A stretch of DNA of 64,000 nucleotides, taken from positions 1 through 64,000 of the forward strand of contig JAPKYA010000045.1 of assembly GCA_026394565.1 (NCBI GenBank), read 5' to 3'. The notes beneath the pieces were generated by a model that made no database searches, was not told where the DNA came from, and saw only the letters and a program-made list of their open reading frames with translations. This document shows positions 1 to 7,489 of the stretch, in pieces (position 1 is the first letter of the stretch; each line of letters opens with the position of its first letter). This DNA is from Methanothrix sp. Its GTDB lineage: Archaea; Halobacteriota; Methanosarcinia; Methanotrichales; Methanotrichaceae. Both the position numbers and the translations under genes were made by a program.

Positions 1-100
1 ATTAACACAGTTCATATCGAGATAGAATTCACCTCTTTTCACCAGAATCTCATTATATTTGGGCCAATCTCTATTGTCTTCATATGTCATGATATGGTAT

Positions 101-295
101 TTATTTTTCTAACGATAAATAGATTATGCAACACAGCAGCTTCAGGCTGAAAACTTGCTGTGTCGGGGGATGGGCCACGCACTTGTACCAGGACTTGCCC
201 GCGCGGCTTTCATTTCCGAGGAACTGCAGCACATCTGAGCCACAGACGGGGCAGACTGCCGTCATTGTGCGGCCTCGGCTAATCGCACTAAGCAA
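101..295 (-). CDS. small zinc-ribbon-like protein
   Basis: This reading frame has CPVCG near its N terminus and a third cysteine in YKC about 20 residues later, a half zinc-ribbon pattern. The start is uncertain: TTG at 295, or ATG at 265, which puts the first cysteine at residue 5. No clear Shine-Dalgarno sequence is visible. It lies downstream of two small minus-strand genes (497-742 and 735-986) and may be the last gene of the same decayed element. Its function is unknown. Confidence 0.4.
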   Translation of the reverse strand: MLSAISRGRTMTAVCPVCGSDVLQFLGNESRAGKSWYKCVAHPPTQQVFSLKLLCCIIYLSLEK

Positions 296-496
296 ATCAG
301 AAAGATCGACCTCGGAGGGGGTCGTGTCAGGCCTGCTTTTCGAAGGGCGCGTAGACCTTCCCTCATGCTGCCCCCGGGCTGAGCAGGATATCTGCCATGC
401 AGATTCCCAGGAGGGCCAGATCGCGGCTTGCTTTGTGGTCTGTCAGAGCCAGCAGGCCGCATAGAGCCAGGCGAAGCGAGAGGAGAGTGCCGCGTC

Positions 497-742
497 TCAT
501 GATGGCATCACTCCTGCGCCCCACTGCCCGAGTATGCGGCATACAGCTACCTTCTTTCCCACCACCCCCATCAATGTTGCATGCAGGCTGTCATCCACAA
601 GGTATTCCATTCCAGAAATGACAATGCGGACTAGGCCGCACCCCATAGGCTCCGCCTGCTCCAGAATGCCTCCCAGAGAACGCCCGTTGGGAAGGATTGG
701 AATAGTTGGGAATGGCGGGGCGGAGACAATTGCGCTACTCAA
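497..742 (-). CDS. small provirus-type protein, homologue of 37338-37631
   Basis: An 81-residue protein that aligns almost end to end with the provirus protein at 37338-37631. Shared blocks are FPTIPILP, GRS(L/I)GGILE, EYLVD(D/E)SL, the segment G(K/Q)(K/Q)VA(V/I)CR, and G(Q/K)WG near the end. Two more distant members lie at 37628-37837 and 50549-50806. The start is TTG with GGAGG about 9 nt upstream, and it overlaps the end of the preceding gene by 8 nt. The function is unknown. A homologue outside the provirus suggests that this stretch is left over from a related element. Confidence 0.6.
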   Translation of the reverse strand: MSSAIVSAPPFPTIPILPNGRSLGGILEQAEPMGCGLVRIVISGMEYLVDDSLHATLMGVVGKKVAVCRILGQWGAGVMPS

Positions 743-986
743 GCAAGTCCCCCTCCGTTTTGATTTTTGATATGTGGCGGATTGCTTTCTGTGTTGCCCA
801 GCACTGCACGGTACCGGTATTCTTCCTTAATTTAAGGAATCCACAGATTTCCAGGCACTTAATTCGCTTGTGTAAAAAATACTCAGATCGTTCATCCAAA
901 AGAGGTCGATAGATCTCTCTTTGGTGTGCGCCGGGATTCTTCACCGCACGTTTTACAATTCTAATATCTATTTTGTCTAGTTGCAT
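735..986 (-). CDS. winged-helix-like DNA-binding protein
   Basis: About 83 residues with the pattern of a small winged helix: a helix starting LDKIDIRIVK, a recognition-helix region HKRIKCLEICGFLKL, then a wing. Its layout matches the provirus protein at 37825-38064, where LDSIDKALL is followed by ARIRQLATGGFVKL. I chose ATG at 986, preceded by GAGAGAGGG; the frame stays open to 1016. It overlaps the start of 497-742. It is probably a regulator belonging to the remnant element; its target is unknown. Confidence 0.5.
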   Translation of the reverse strand: MQLDKIDIRIVKRAVKNPGAHQREIYRPLLDERSEYFLHKRIKCLEICGFLKLRKNTGTVQCWATQKAIRHISKIKTEGDLLE

Positions 987-1221
987 CCCTCTCTCCCGAG
1001 AGGGCCGAAGCTGCAAGCTATTTTGCTGGATGCAAAGCTTTTTGTATTTTCACAACCAACCTATATACTTGTAGCTGGGGATGAGATCGACAAACTGCCA
1101 AGTCTAGAGATCTCATTCTCGGCCCTATCACTTAATATATTTACTGACTTGTCCCCCATTTTACTAATCCCAAATTTCTCAGTTTAAACCTTTTTGTGTG
1201 CGTGGGGCGAATGTAATCCTC

Positions 1222-1434
1222 CTATTTTTGCACTTTTCCGTCTTGATATCTAAACCGCTTATTAGGACCAAATCGGTTTTTTTGGAGTAAGTTAAGGGCT
1301 TTCTGCAATGCATCTATCTTTGATCGAAGTTCGCGAAGAGTTCACACAGCAATCTCTAACTCCTTTTGAAGTTCTGCAAGAGGGATTCGTAGATTAGTTT
1401 TCTTCTCCTTATTGCCGTACCATATACTATCCAA
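1222..1434 (-). pseudogene. coiled-coil small ORF interrupted by UGA
   Basis: Read from TTG at 1434, the frame gives 30 codons, then TGA (1342-1344), then 39 more sense codons before TAG. The peptide on both sides of the TGA has one continuous leucine-heptad helix (LAELQKELEIAV before it, TLRELRSKIDALQKALNLL after it). That suggests a single gene broken by a nonsense change. Selenocysteine is not expected in this group, and I see no SECIS-like hairpin. It belongs with the other decaying minus-strand genes here. Confidence 0.35.
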
Positions 1435-1448
1435 ACATACTTAAAGCT

Positions 1449-1475
1449 TATGGCTAATATGGCTAATATGGCTAA
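1449..1475. repeat. three perfect tandem copies of TATGGCTAA
   Basis: The 9-bp unit TATGGCTAA occurs three times head to tail. It ends about 15 bp before the TATA-like TTAAATAT (1490-1497) of the small gene starting at 1519. The position fits an activator or repressor site, but a slippage repeat without function is equally possible. Confidence 0.5.
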
Positions 1476-1518
1476 CTAGGCCAAAATGCTTAAATATCTA
1501 TGGAGAATAGATATAACT

Positions 1519-1737
1519 ATGATTGTGTCACAAGGTAGCCCGGTGGACCTGGATATGGAAATTGAGATGGCCGGGAAAAAGCGCGAGACGCTTATTGATC
1601 CTATGTATAAGAGGATCGATAAAATGGGGCGCGTCTACGTAGATCGTAATCTGGCTGAACAGGAAGTTTTGATCGTGGTAATTAAGCCCAAGCCAGAAGA
1701 CAAAATAAACTACATCAAAGTCGGTAGAGGGACCTGA
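1519..1737 (+). CDS. small hypothetical protein, beta-rich
   Basis: 72 residues. The C-terminal half, KMGRVYVDRNLAEQEVLIVVIK, is a short beta hairpin pattern like those in AbrB-like or DUF2080-type small archaeal proteins; I see no firm match. I chose ATG at 1519 rather than 1486 because a TATA-like TTAAATAT at 1490-1497 lies about 25 bp upstream of it, which would give a leaderless mRNA, and there is no Shine-Dalgarno sequence. Three tandem TATGGCTAA repeats precede the TATA element. Function unknown. Confidence 0.5.
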   Translation: MIVSQGSPVDLDMEIEMAGKKRETLIDPMYKRIDKMGRVYVDRNLAEQEVLIVVIKPKPEDKINYIKVGRGT

Positions 1738-1872
1738 ACCTTTGAATCAACCGATTTAGCAAACTTAATATATAGAAATAAAAATATACAGGTATGATTC
1801 GATGCTCGTTTGGCTGGTATCCGATGAGTTCATTTACATCAAGCCATATGACGCTCCAGTAGGTGAATAATA

Positions 1873-2076
1873 ATGGAAAACGAACTCAGCAAAGATTCGG
1901 TGAAAAGGCTACTTAATCACTGGATTGAGCACAACATGAGCCACAGCGCCTCTTTTCGAGATAGGGCGACGCAGATTGCCGGGGTGAGCGAGAAGGCAGC
2001 CCAGGACATCAGCCAGGCAGCCGAGCTCATGGACCAGTGCACGGAGATGCTCAAGAAAGCTATGAAGGATCTTTAG
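1873..2076 (+). CDS. small helical protein, hypothetical
   Basis: 67 residues, almost all helical, opening LSKDSVKRLLNHWIEHNMSH and with further amphipathic helices. Small proteins of this build with the LLNHWIEHN motif occur in methanogens, but I cannot assign a function. It has a GGTGA Shine-Dalgarno-like sequence about 6 nt before ATG. It is the first gene of a probable two-gene operon, with 2092-2388 starting 15 nt after its stop. Confidence 0.6.
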   Translation: MENELSKDSVKRLLNHWIEHNMSHSASFRDRATQIAGVSEKAAQDISQAAELMDQCTEMLKKAMKDL

Positions 2077-2091
2077 GAGGAATAGGGAAAA

Positions 2092-2388
2092 ATGGAATTA
2101 GTTTACACTTATGCCATGGAGAGCAGCAAAGATATGCAGAAGATGCTGGATGAGGAGTTCTGGAAGCGCCTCGGGCCCACGGTGCGCGAGTGCAAGGCCA
2201 TGGGGCTGGAAAAAGAGGGCATGTGCCTCTACATCAAGGCGCGCGATGAGCTGGCCGGCGAAGCCCGGAAGCTGCTCGCGGATACGGCTGCCAAGGAGCT
2301 GAAGGGCGAGGAGGGAGAGGCGCTGCTCAAGGCTTTCCGGGACGAGGCAGAGGCGGCGGAGGCTGGGATGGGGGCGATGTTTGGGTAG
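2092..2388 (+). CDS. small helical protein, hypothetical
   Basis: 98 residues, charged and helical, with two cysteines about 15 residues apart in the middle (RECKAMG and GMCLYIK). A strong GGAGG ribosome-binding site precedes ATG at 2092. It shares an operon with the small helical protein at 1873-2076. The base composition is more GC-rich than its upstream neighbour. Function unknown. Confidence 0.65.
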   Translation: MELVYTYAMESSKDMQKMLDEEFWKRLGPTVRECKAMGLEKEGMCLYIKARDELAGEARKLLADTAAKELKGEEGEALLKAFRDEAEAAEAGMGAMFG

Positions 2389-2481
2389 TTCCAGCAAATT
2401 CGATCCGCAAATTATTTTTAGCCCAACCTCCTAAATTGAGTAGGTGAATTAACAGGTCGATCTCAATTCGTTGCAGACACC

Positions 2482-2955
2482 CTAAACAGATGCATTGCCA
2501 TTCATTGTGGCGTTAACACAATTATTCAATGCCTGGCCTTCAGCATAGATACTGTAGCCCCATTCATGAGCTCCCTTTATCTCGGTCACATAAAGCACAA
2601 TCTCCTTCTCTTGACTTGTGCCAAGATTGCCCAACTTCCAGGTAACATTCTTAGTTTCACCATTTTCATCCACATCCAGGCACCTCATTAAGAATACTTC
2701 ATCTGAATTTTTATATTTTGAATCTATATATCTTGTACCTGGCGGTAGAGTGTCTACTACTTTCACATTCTTGAGTTCGATCTCACCAATGTTTTTAACC
2801 TTTATCAAATAGCTCAAATTCTCATCTGATGAACCGGAGGTGTTTGTGACGGTCCCATTAATGCTTATAGCTGCATACTTTTCCAGGTGCACATATATTT
2901 CGCTTGCACTTCCTGCACAAGCCAGCAGAAAGAGCATACATGATGCTATAATCAA
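2482..2955 (-). CDS. secreted DUF11-type domain protein
   Basis: About 157 residues: a hydrophobic signal segment (MLFLLACAGSASE) followed by one DUF11-like immunoglobulin fold with the family hallmarks YLIKVKNIGEIELKNVKVVD and LPPGTRYI. Such proteins are exported and usually sit at the cell surface. There is no ATG with a ribosome-binding site; the first usable start is TTG at 2955 or an internal ATG. It lies in the same frame as 2974-3609 and directly downstream of it, separated by one UAG. The two are paralogues. Confidence 0.65.
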   Translation of the reverse strand: MIIASCMLFLLACAGSASEIYVHLEKYAAISINGTVTNTSGSSDENLSYLIKVKNIGEIELKNVKVVDTLPPGTRYIDSKYKNSDEVFLMRCLDVDENGETKNVTWKLGNLGTSQEKEIVLYVTEIKGAHEWGYSIYAEGQALNNCVNATMNGNASV

Positions 2956-2973
2956 TAATTGAGTTCGAATAAT

Positions 2974-3609
2974 CTATACCCCCATTCCATTGCCGATCGA
3001 TGCATTTTCTCTCGTTGCATTCACGATTATTGCCTCGGGCAAAAGCATTAAAAAAGCATCTACGGCTTTAGTTTCTATCACATGAGCAGAATAACGTTCA
3101 GCCTGATTCAAAGGTATCCCTTTGATAAGATATCCAAAAGCCCTGCCCTCGGCTCGAACCTCATGCAGGGAGAGATTGGCAGAGGGATCGACCTTTTGAA
3201 TCGTGAAGTTTACCCATTTATTCTGGCCTGTATCAATATCTTCAAGATACCAGGTTAATTTCGTCGTGATTCCGTCTTCATGCTCTATGCATTTCAATAA
3301 GGGCAAACTACTTGTGCTTTTGGGTCCAATATACAATACACCGGGTGGCAGAGCATCCACAACAGAGACGTTCTTGAGAAGTACCTGCCCCTCATTCTTC
3401 ACCTGGACAGAGTATTTGGCCCCGTCATCAGCTAATTCATATAGCGATTGAGTTATGGTCAACAACGCATCTTCCGATAAATTCACCTGCACCTCTTTTG
3501 CAGATACCAATAGGAAGAGCGCCATTATGGCCATGCCTAATGCCACTGCTTTGATGGTTTTATAGATTCTCTTCTGAAAGCAATCCTTACCCCTCACAAT
3601 CTGAGGCAT
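2974..3609 (-). CDS. secreted DUF11-type domain protein
   Basis: 211 residues from ATG at 3609, which has GGAGGAT 6 nt upstream; the frame stays open to 3660 but without a site. A hydrophobic signal segment (VALGMAIMALFLLVSAKE) precedes a DUF11-like fold with VQVKNEGQVLLKNVSVVD and LPPGVLYIG. The end extends past the domain and is rich in potential N-glycosylation sites. It is a paralogue of 2482-2955, which follows in the same frame after a UAG. Likely a surface or pseudoperiplasmic protein; partner unknown. Confidence 0.7.
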   Translation of the reverse strand: MPQIVRGKDCFQKRIYKTIKAVALGMAIMALFLLVSAKEVQVNLSEDALLTITQSLYELADDGAKYSVQVKNEGQVLLKNVSVVDALPPGVLYIGPKSTSSLPLLKCIEHEDGITTKLTWYLEDIDTGQNKWVNFTIQKVDPSANLSLHEVRAEGRAFGYLIKGIPLNQAERYSAHVIETKAVDAFLMLLPEAIIVNATRENASIGNGMGV

Positions 3610-3986
3610 CTTCCATCCTCCATAAAGGAAAAAGCTTCGCCCTCTATAGTCGAGAAGCAAGAGCGTCCGCCCAATTCAAACCGGAACATTTTCATGGCAG
3701 ACAACAATATATATATGCACTCATATCCTGAATATCGCCCTCATTACATGAATGCTCCCTCAGACCCGACCAAATTGTTTGAAGTCTTTTCCAGATAGTA
3801 TCATGATTAATTGGCGATACTTATAATTTGCGGCATTGTTCGTTTTTTGAAGATACCCCCAAGTCCCAGCTAGAAAACATAACATTAGCTTCAGAATCGT
3901 ACCAATCGAGTTGCAGGTTGAAATTCATTATCATGAATCGGTGTATAATTTGGATAGAATAAAATTAGAAGAGAGCTAATAATAAT
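3610..3986. other. intergenic region, divergent promoters
   Basis: About 375 bp between the divergent genes starting at 3609 and 3987. It is AT-rich, with a TATA-like run ATATATATATG near 3707-3717. No supported small ORF, repeat or RNA gene was seen. Confidence 0.5.
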
Positions 3987-4940
3987 ATGATGACTCAAAT
4001 AGTATTAACTCTCGTAAATTTGAAATATAATGAATGCCAATCTTTTTTTATGATATTTAAAGGGGAAGAGATCGAAGCGCCAAGTCCGGGCGGAAAAAGG
4101 CTTGATTATGTGAATCAGAACAGAGATGAACAACTGACAACGGGCATATGCGGTAAGCCACCTGTTCCGTACAATATCCAAGGTGAGGTATTGCCAACTT
4201 TAGGAAAGCTGGATTTTGGGGTATGGGATGCGGACTTCTGGTCGTGCCATGAAAGGGCACTCAAAGGAATAGCATATATTCGATACAAATATCCAGGGTG
4301 CCGAACCGCAATCGCCTTAGGCTTGAGGGGCAAAGATGACCATTCGCTAATCGTCCTCTGGGATGGTGCCGGAAATGATTGGCACTATTATGATTCAACT
4401 GGCATAAACGGGAACACTATACTCTCAAATGATGAATTTACTGGTACCAAGATTGTGAACTTTCCACCCCCAGGGATTGCCAATAACTCCGGCGATGTGC
4501 CCGGATTTGGTGGATTCCAGAAAAAGGATACCGGATTTCTTGTATTGAATCCGACCTACACCGTAGATGATAAAGCAAATTTTATGAAGGCTTTAAATGC
4601 ACTCTCCGATCAAATAGCATCTGACCATATCAACAAGAAGAAATATCCCGCACCTGCTGGCGTGAATCAGGCTTTTTTTGACGGGCACTTTGTAGTCCAC
4701 GACAGGGTTCTACTGGAATGCATGAAGCTTCGGGAAACTTTTAAGAAATTTCCAATTGGAATGGCTTTTGGGAAATTGACATTTAAAAAAGGCAAGGATG
4801 CCGGCAAAGCATTTGATTATGCAACACTTGTCTTTTGGAATGGTCCCAACAGCCCTCCAATCTATTGGGGATTGAATGCTAAAAATTTGATAAATAAAGT
4901 TGCGGACCTGGAGTTCGTGCCGAGAATGGTAATAGTTTAG
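3987..4940 (+). CDS. hypothetical protein with possible Cys-His-Asp active site
   Basis: 317 residues, cytoplasmic (no signal peptide). The central part has WSCHERALKGIAYIRYKYPG, then about 20 residues on DDHSLIVLWDG, then WHYYDSTG. A Cys at the head of a helix, followed by His and Asp on strands, is the order seen in papain-like and transglutaminase-like enzymes. The assignment rests on this pattern only. The second half repeats a similar layout more weakly. It stands 47 bp upstream of the secreted protein at 4988, possibly in one transcript. Confidence 0.55.
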   Translation: MMTQIVLTLVNLKYNECQSFFMIFKGEEIEAPSPGGKRLDYVNQNRDEQLTTGICGKPPVPYNIQGEVLPTLGKLDFGVWDADFWSCHERALKGIAYIRYKYPGCRTAIALGLRGKDDHSLIVLWDGAGNDWHYYDSTGINGNTILSNDEFTGTKIVNFPPPGIANNSGDVPGFGGFQKKDTGFLVLNPTYTVDDKANFMKALNALSDQIASDHINKKKYPAPAGVNQAFFDGHFVVHDRVLLECMKLRETFKKFPIGMAFGKLTFKKGKDAGKAFDYATLVFWNGPNSPPIYWGLNAKNLINKVADLEFVPRMVIV

Positions 4941-4987
4941 CCATACAAAGAGGAAGAAATAGATGTAAGGGAGGGATATTTATAAAA

Positions 4988-6478
4988 ATGGCATTTTTAA
5001 TTTTATGGATATTGTTATCAATAGCACTAATATCCATGCCTGTATCAGGGATAATGAAATTTGAGTTTTCATGCACGGGTGAGGGTGCCACTATATCTAC
5101 CTATAGTTACCTCAAGGAGCCCACCTTGGATTACTCCGGATATACCCGAGGAATGAAAACGGGCTCTATGAATTACCTTGAAAACGGCACAATATCTCAG
5201 TTCAATGAAAAATATAGGTACACATATGGAAATGCCACACCCAAGGCAAATTCCAGCCTAACTCATACGATGGATATTAAATTCGATGGAGTTAAGGGAA
5301 TATCTGAATTCTTCGGCCAGGGCTTCTTCAAAAATAATAGGGCCTTGTCTGCATGGAAGAAGATAAGATACGATATTGTTAGGTACCCTGTAAAAGATCC
5401 TCAGGGAAAACTCATCCTTTCGACTCGAACCGCCCGCAATATCAGCGTAACTGCTGCTCTAACCATGGATATGACTCCAGGAGCCTTCTATGACATGGAT
5501 TATACAGCAAAAGCTCTCGATGCAGTGATTGAGACAAGGGACCAAACTCGCTATACCAATGTGTCAAAAGCAGCGGGAATAGATTGGGAACATGAGACCC
5601 TGAGCCGAGGTGATGTTCTTAATATAACCAATAAGCTTTTCGACTCCCAATTGTACTATACACTTGCGGGACCGGGCGATTGGCTGCCGTGCTGCATGTC
5701 TGGCACATTGCCGCCGGTAGAGAACGAATATAGCCCTGCTATGCTCTATCCGCAAAAAATTATGCCCAATAACCAATCTTGCATTGAATGCCGGAAGGAA
5801 TGTCTCAAGGAGTGCCGCTACACTTTCAAGCTCGATAATTGCACCCCCATATCCGGAGGTGTAAAGAAAGCAAATTGCGGTCAAACCGGTGAAACCGAGT
5901 GCATCAGCAAATGCGACAACAAATGCTCAGAGAGATGCCAAGATGGAGCTTGCGATGGATTCGAGTGCATATACACATACCAGAATTCGAGCCTTGCTAC
6001 TGCAGGAGGTCTTATATTCAAGAGCCCAGCCCAGCTCTGGATTGATGGACTGATGAATGAATCTGATCCGATGGATAACATCACATTCTATACGAATCAG
6101 GCTGGGGAAGAAGCGAGACACGTTTTCTACATCCTTACCGTTAAAAATTCCGGCGGCCAGGTTCTAACGGATATAGAGATCGTTATCAGATTAGATAAAA
6201 GCGTAAAACCTGCGGACAAAGTGCTCAGTGAATATGGGGTCACTTATAATCCAGATGCCGAAACAGAGCTGGTAGAGAAAACGTTTGATCTGTCAGGAGG
6301 AGCCACTAAGACGATAGAAATCGAAGCCTATGCGAGGGGGACAATAGATGATCCCTCCAACGGAATCTCAATTAATGCAAAGGGTCATCGCCTCGACGGT
6401 ACGGAGGTGCCGTTGTACAATGAGTTTAAAGTTGGAGCAATACCGCGAATTTCAAGTGGAACAGATATTTCCGTATGA
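4988..6478 (+). CDS. large secreted cysteine-rich protein (DWLPCC family)
   Basis: 496 residues. The signal segment is residues 1-20 (AFLILWILLSIALISMPVSG). A roughly 220-residue beta-rich region ends at GDWLPCC, a motif shared with the paralogue at 9032-10072. A cysteine-dense stretch follows (about 270-330, 16 Cys, starting CIECRKECLKECR), probably disulfide-bonded or metal-binding. The C-terminal 120 residues form a CARDB/DUF11-like fold (LTVKNSGGQVLTDIEIVIRL). Likely a surface protein. The gene is followed by a terminator. Confidence 0.7.
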   Translation: MAFLILWILLSIALISMPVSGIMKFEFSCTGEGATISTYSYLKEPTLDYSGYTRGMKTGSMNYLENGTISQFNEKYRYTYGNATPKANSSLTHTMDIKFDGVKGISEFFGQGFFKNNRALSAWKKIRYDIVRYPVKDPQGKLILSTRTARNISVTAALTMDMTPGAFYDMDYTAKALDAVIETRDQTRYTNVSKAAGIDWEHETLSRGDVLNITNKLFDSQLYYTLAGPGDWLPCCMSGTLPPVENEYSPAMLYPQKIMPNNQSCIECRKECLKECRYTFKLDNCTPISGGVKKANCGQTGETECISKCDNKCSERCQDGACDGFECIYTYQNSSLATAGGLIFKSPAQLWIDGLMNESDPMDNITFYTNQAGEEARHVFYILTVKNSGGQVLTDIEIVIRLDKSVKPADKVLSEYGVTYNPDAETELVEKTFDLSGGATKTIEIEAYARGTIDDPSNGISINAKGHRLDGTEVPLYNEFKVGAIPRISSGTDISV

Positions 6479-6486
6479 ATGCGCGC

Positions 6487-6524
6487 AGCAGTCCTTGGCG
6501 GCAAAGGGCTGCTAGCCTTTTTTT
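6487..6524 (+). terminator. hairpin plus T-run terminator
   Basis: A 10-bp stem, AGCAGTCCTT pairing with AAGGGCTGCT (one G-U pair), is followed closely by a run of seven T. It lies just after the stop codon at 6478. Confidence 0.7.
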
Positions 6525-6566
6525 AAGAAGCAGCCAATTTTTTTTAACATTAACTCCTCATGTCAA

Positions 6567-6610
6567 TGGCGGTCTAAAAGTGTCCAATAGTGGCGGGATA
6601 AAACTGTCCA
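6567..6610. repeat. pair of imperfect 20-bp direct repeats, IS-end-like
   Basis: Two copies of TGGCGGNNTAAAANTGTCCA (6567-6586 and 6591-6610) match at 17 of 20 positions. Multiple directly repeated copies of a TGTCCA-type sequence are typical of IS21-family ends, so this may be the scar of a lost element. No transposase gene accompanies it. Confidence 0.35.
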
Positions 6611-6680
6611 CGGTGCCATACGCCTGGGGAAAAGCTCATACTTAAGAAGACCATTGAATTAACAAAACGCGGTGTCGGCA

Positions 6681-7103
6681 ATGGAGATCGAAAGGGCCAG
6701 GCGCTATAAGGACAAAACTAATATCATAATCAAGAGAGCCCATCAGATCGAAAGCTGGGTGCAGGATATCTCCTCTGACCAGTTCCAAGACGATGATCGC
6801 ACCAAGCTGGCAACCTACAAGGCATTCCAGGAGATCGCGGAAGCGTGCATGGACATAGTTGCCATGATGTGCAAGGACATGAACCTGGTCCCCAAGGACG
6901 ACTACAGCAACATCGAAAATCTCGACCGGATCGATCGCAAAACAAAGACCTCACTCGCCGCGGCCAATGGCCTGCGTAATCGTCTGGTGCACCGCTACAA
7001 TCAGACAGACGACCGCTTAGCTCTGGAGAGCATAAACGCCCTTCTTCCCGAGCTGTCCGACTTCGTGGAAATGGTGGAGCTATGGATCAGAGGGCAATTA
7101 TAG
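6681..7103 (+). CDS. hepT: HepT-like toxin (HEPN ribonuclease)
   Basis: About 140 residues, all-helical. Near the C terminus is RNRLVHRY, an exact Rx4HxY motif, the catalytic motif of HepT RNase toxins. The tyrosine is the residue AMPylated by the partner antitoxin in studied systems. It overlaps the MntA gene by 22 bp, the usual arrangement. The start may be GTG at 6672 or ATG at 6681; neither has a clear ribosome-binding site. Confidence 0.85.
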   Translation: MEIERARRYKDKTNIIIKRAHQIESWVQDISSDQFQDDDRTKLATYKAFQEIAEACMDIVAMMCKDMNLVPKDDYSNIENLDRIDRKTKTSLAAANGLRNRLVHRYNQTDDRLALESINALLPELSDFVEMVELWIRGQL

Positions 7104-7483
7104 AAACCGCCAAGAAGGACCTGGCATTTCTAGAGGGGGACGTGCTGGGTGTGCTCATCTACGGATCTTGGGCCACAGGAATGGGCCATGAGAAAAGCGA
7201 CATCGACATCTGCATAGTTGCTCCTTCTGCGGAGGATAAAATCGCCCTCTGGAGAAAAGCCATTGCCGCTATCCATGATGACCGCTACGATGTCCGTATC
7301 TTTGAACTTCTGCCGCTCTACCTGAAGATGGCAGTGATAGAACAGGGCGTAGTGGTCCGCTCCAGGGACGTTCTGGAGCTATACGAATATTTTTACCCCT
7401 TCCGCAGGATGTGGGGGGACCAGAAGCACCGCCAGACCCTGAGCAGAGACGAGGTGCGAGCGATGTTCGGGCGGGCTTGCTAA
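7082..7483 (+). CDS. mntA: MntA-like nucleotidyltransferase antitoxin
   Basis: 133 residues. GSWATGMGHEKSDID fits the GSX10DXD signature of minimal nucleotidyltransferases. In HepT/MntA modules this enzyme adds AMP to the toxin tyrosine and thereby silences it. A third acidic residue is plausible in YDVRIFELLP. The gene starts inside hepT and ends 6 nt before the MFS gene, so the transporter may be co-transcribed. The pair could serve plasmid-like stabilisation or virus defence. Confidence 0.85.
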   Translation: MDQRAIIETAKKDLAFLEGDVLGVLIYGSWATGMGHEKSDIDICIVAPSAEDKIALWRKAIAAIHDDRYDVRIFELLPLYLKMAVIEQGVVVRSRDVLELYEYFYPFRRMWGDQKHRQTLSRDEVRAMFGRAC

Positions 7484-7489
7484 GGAAAC

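Noticed and set aside
1342..1344. Selenocysteine UGA
   Set aside because: No selenoprotein resemblance or SECIS element, and this methanogen group is not known to use selenocysteine.
1802..1870. 22-codon ORF just before 1873
   Set aside because: No ribosome-binding site or pattern; too short to support.
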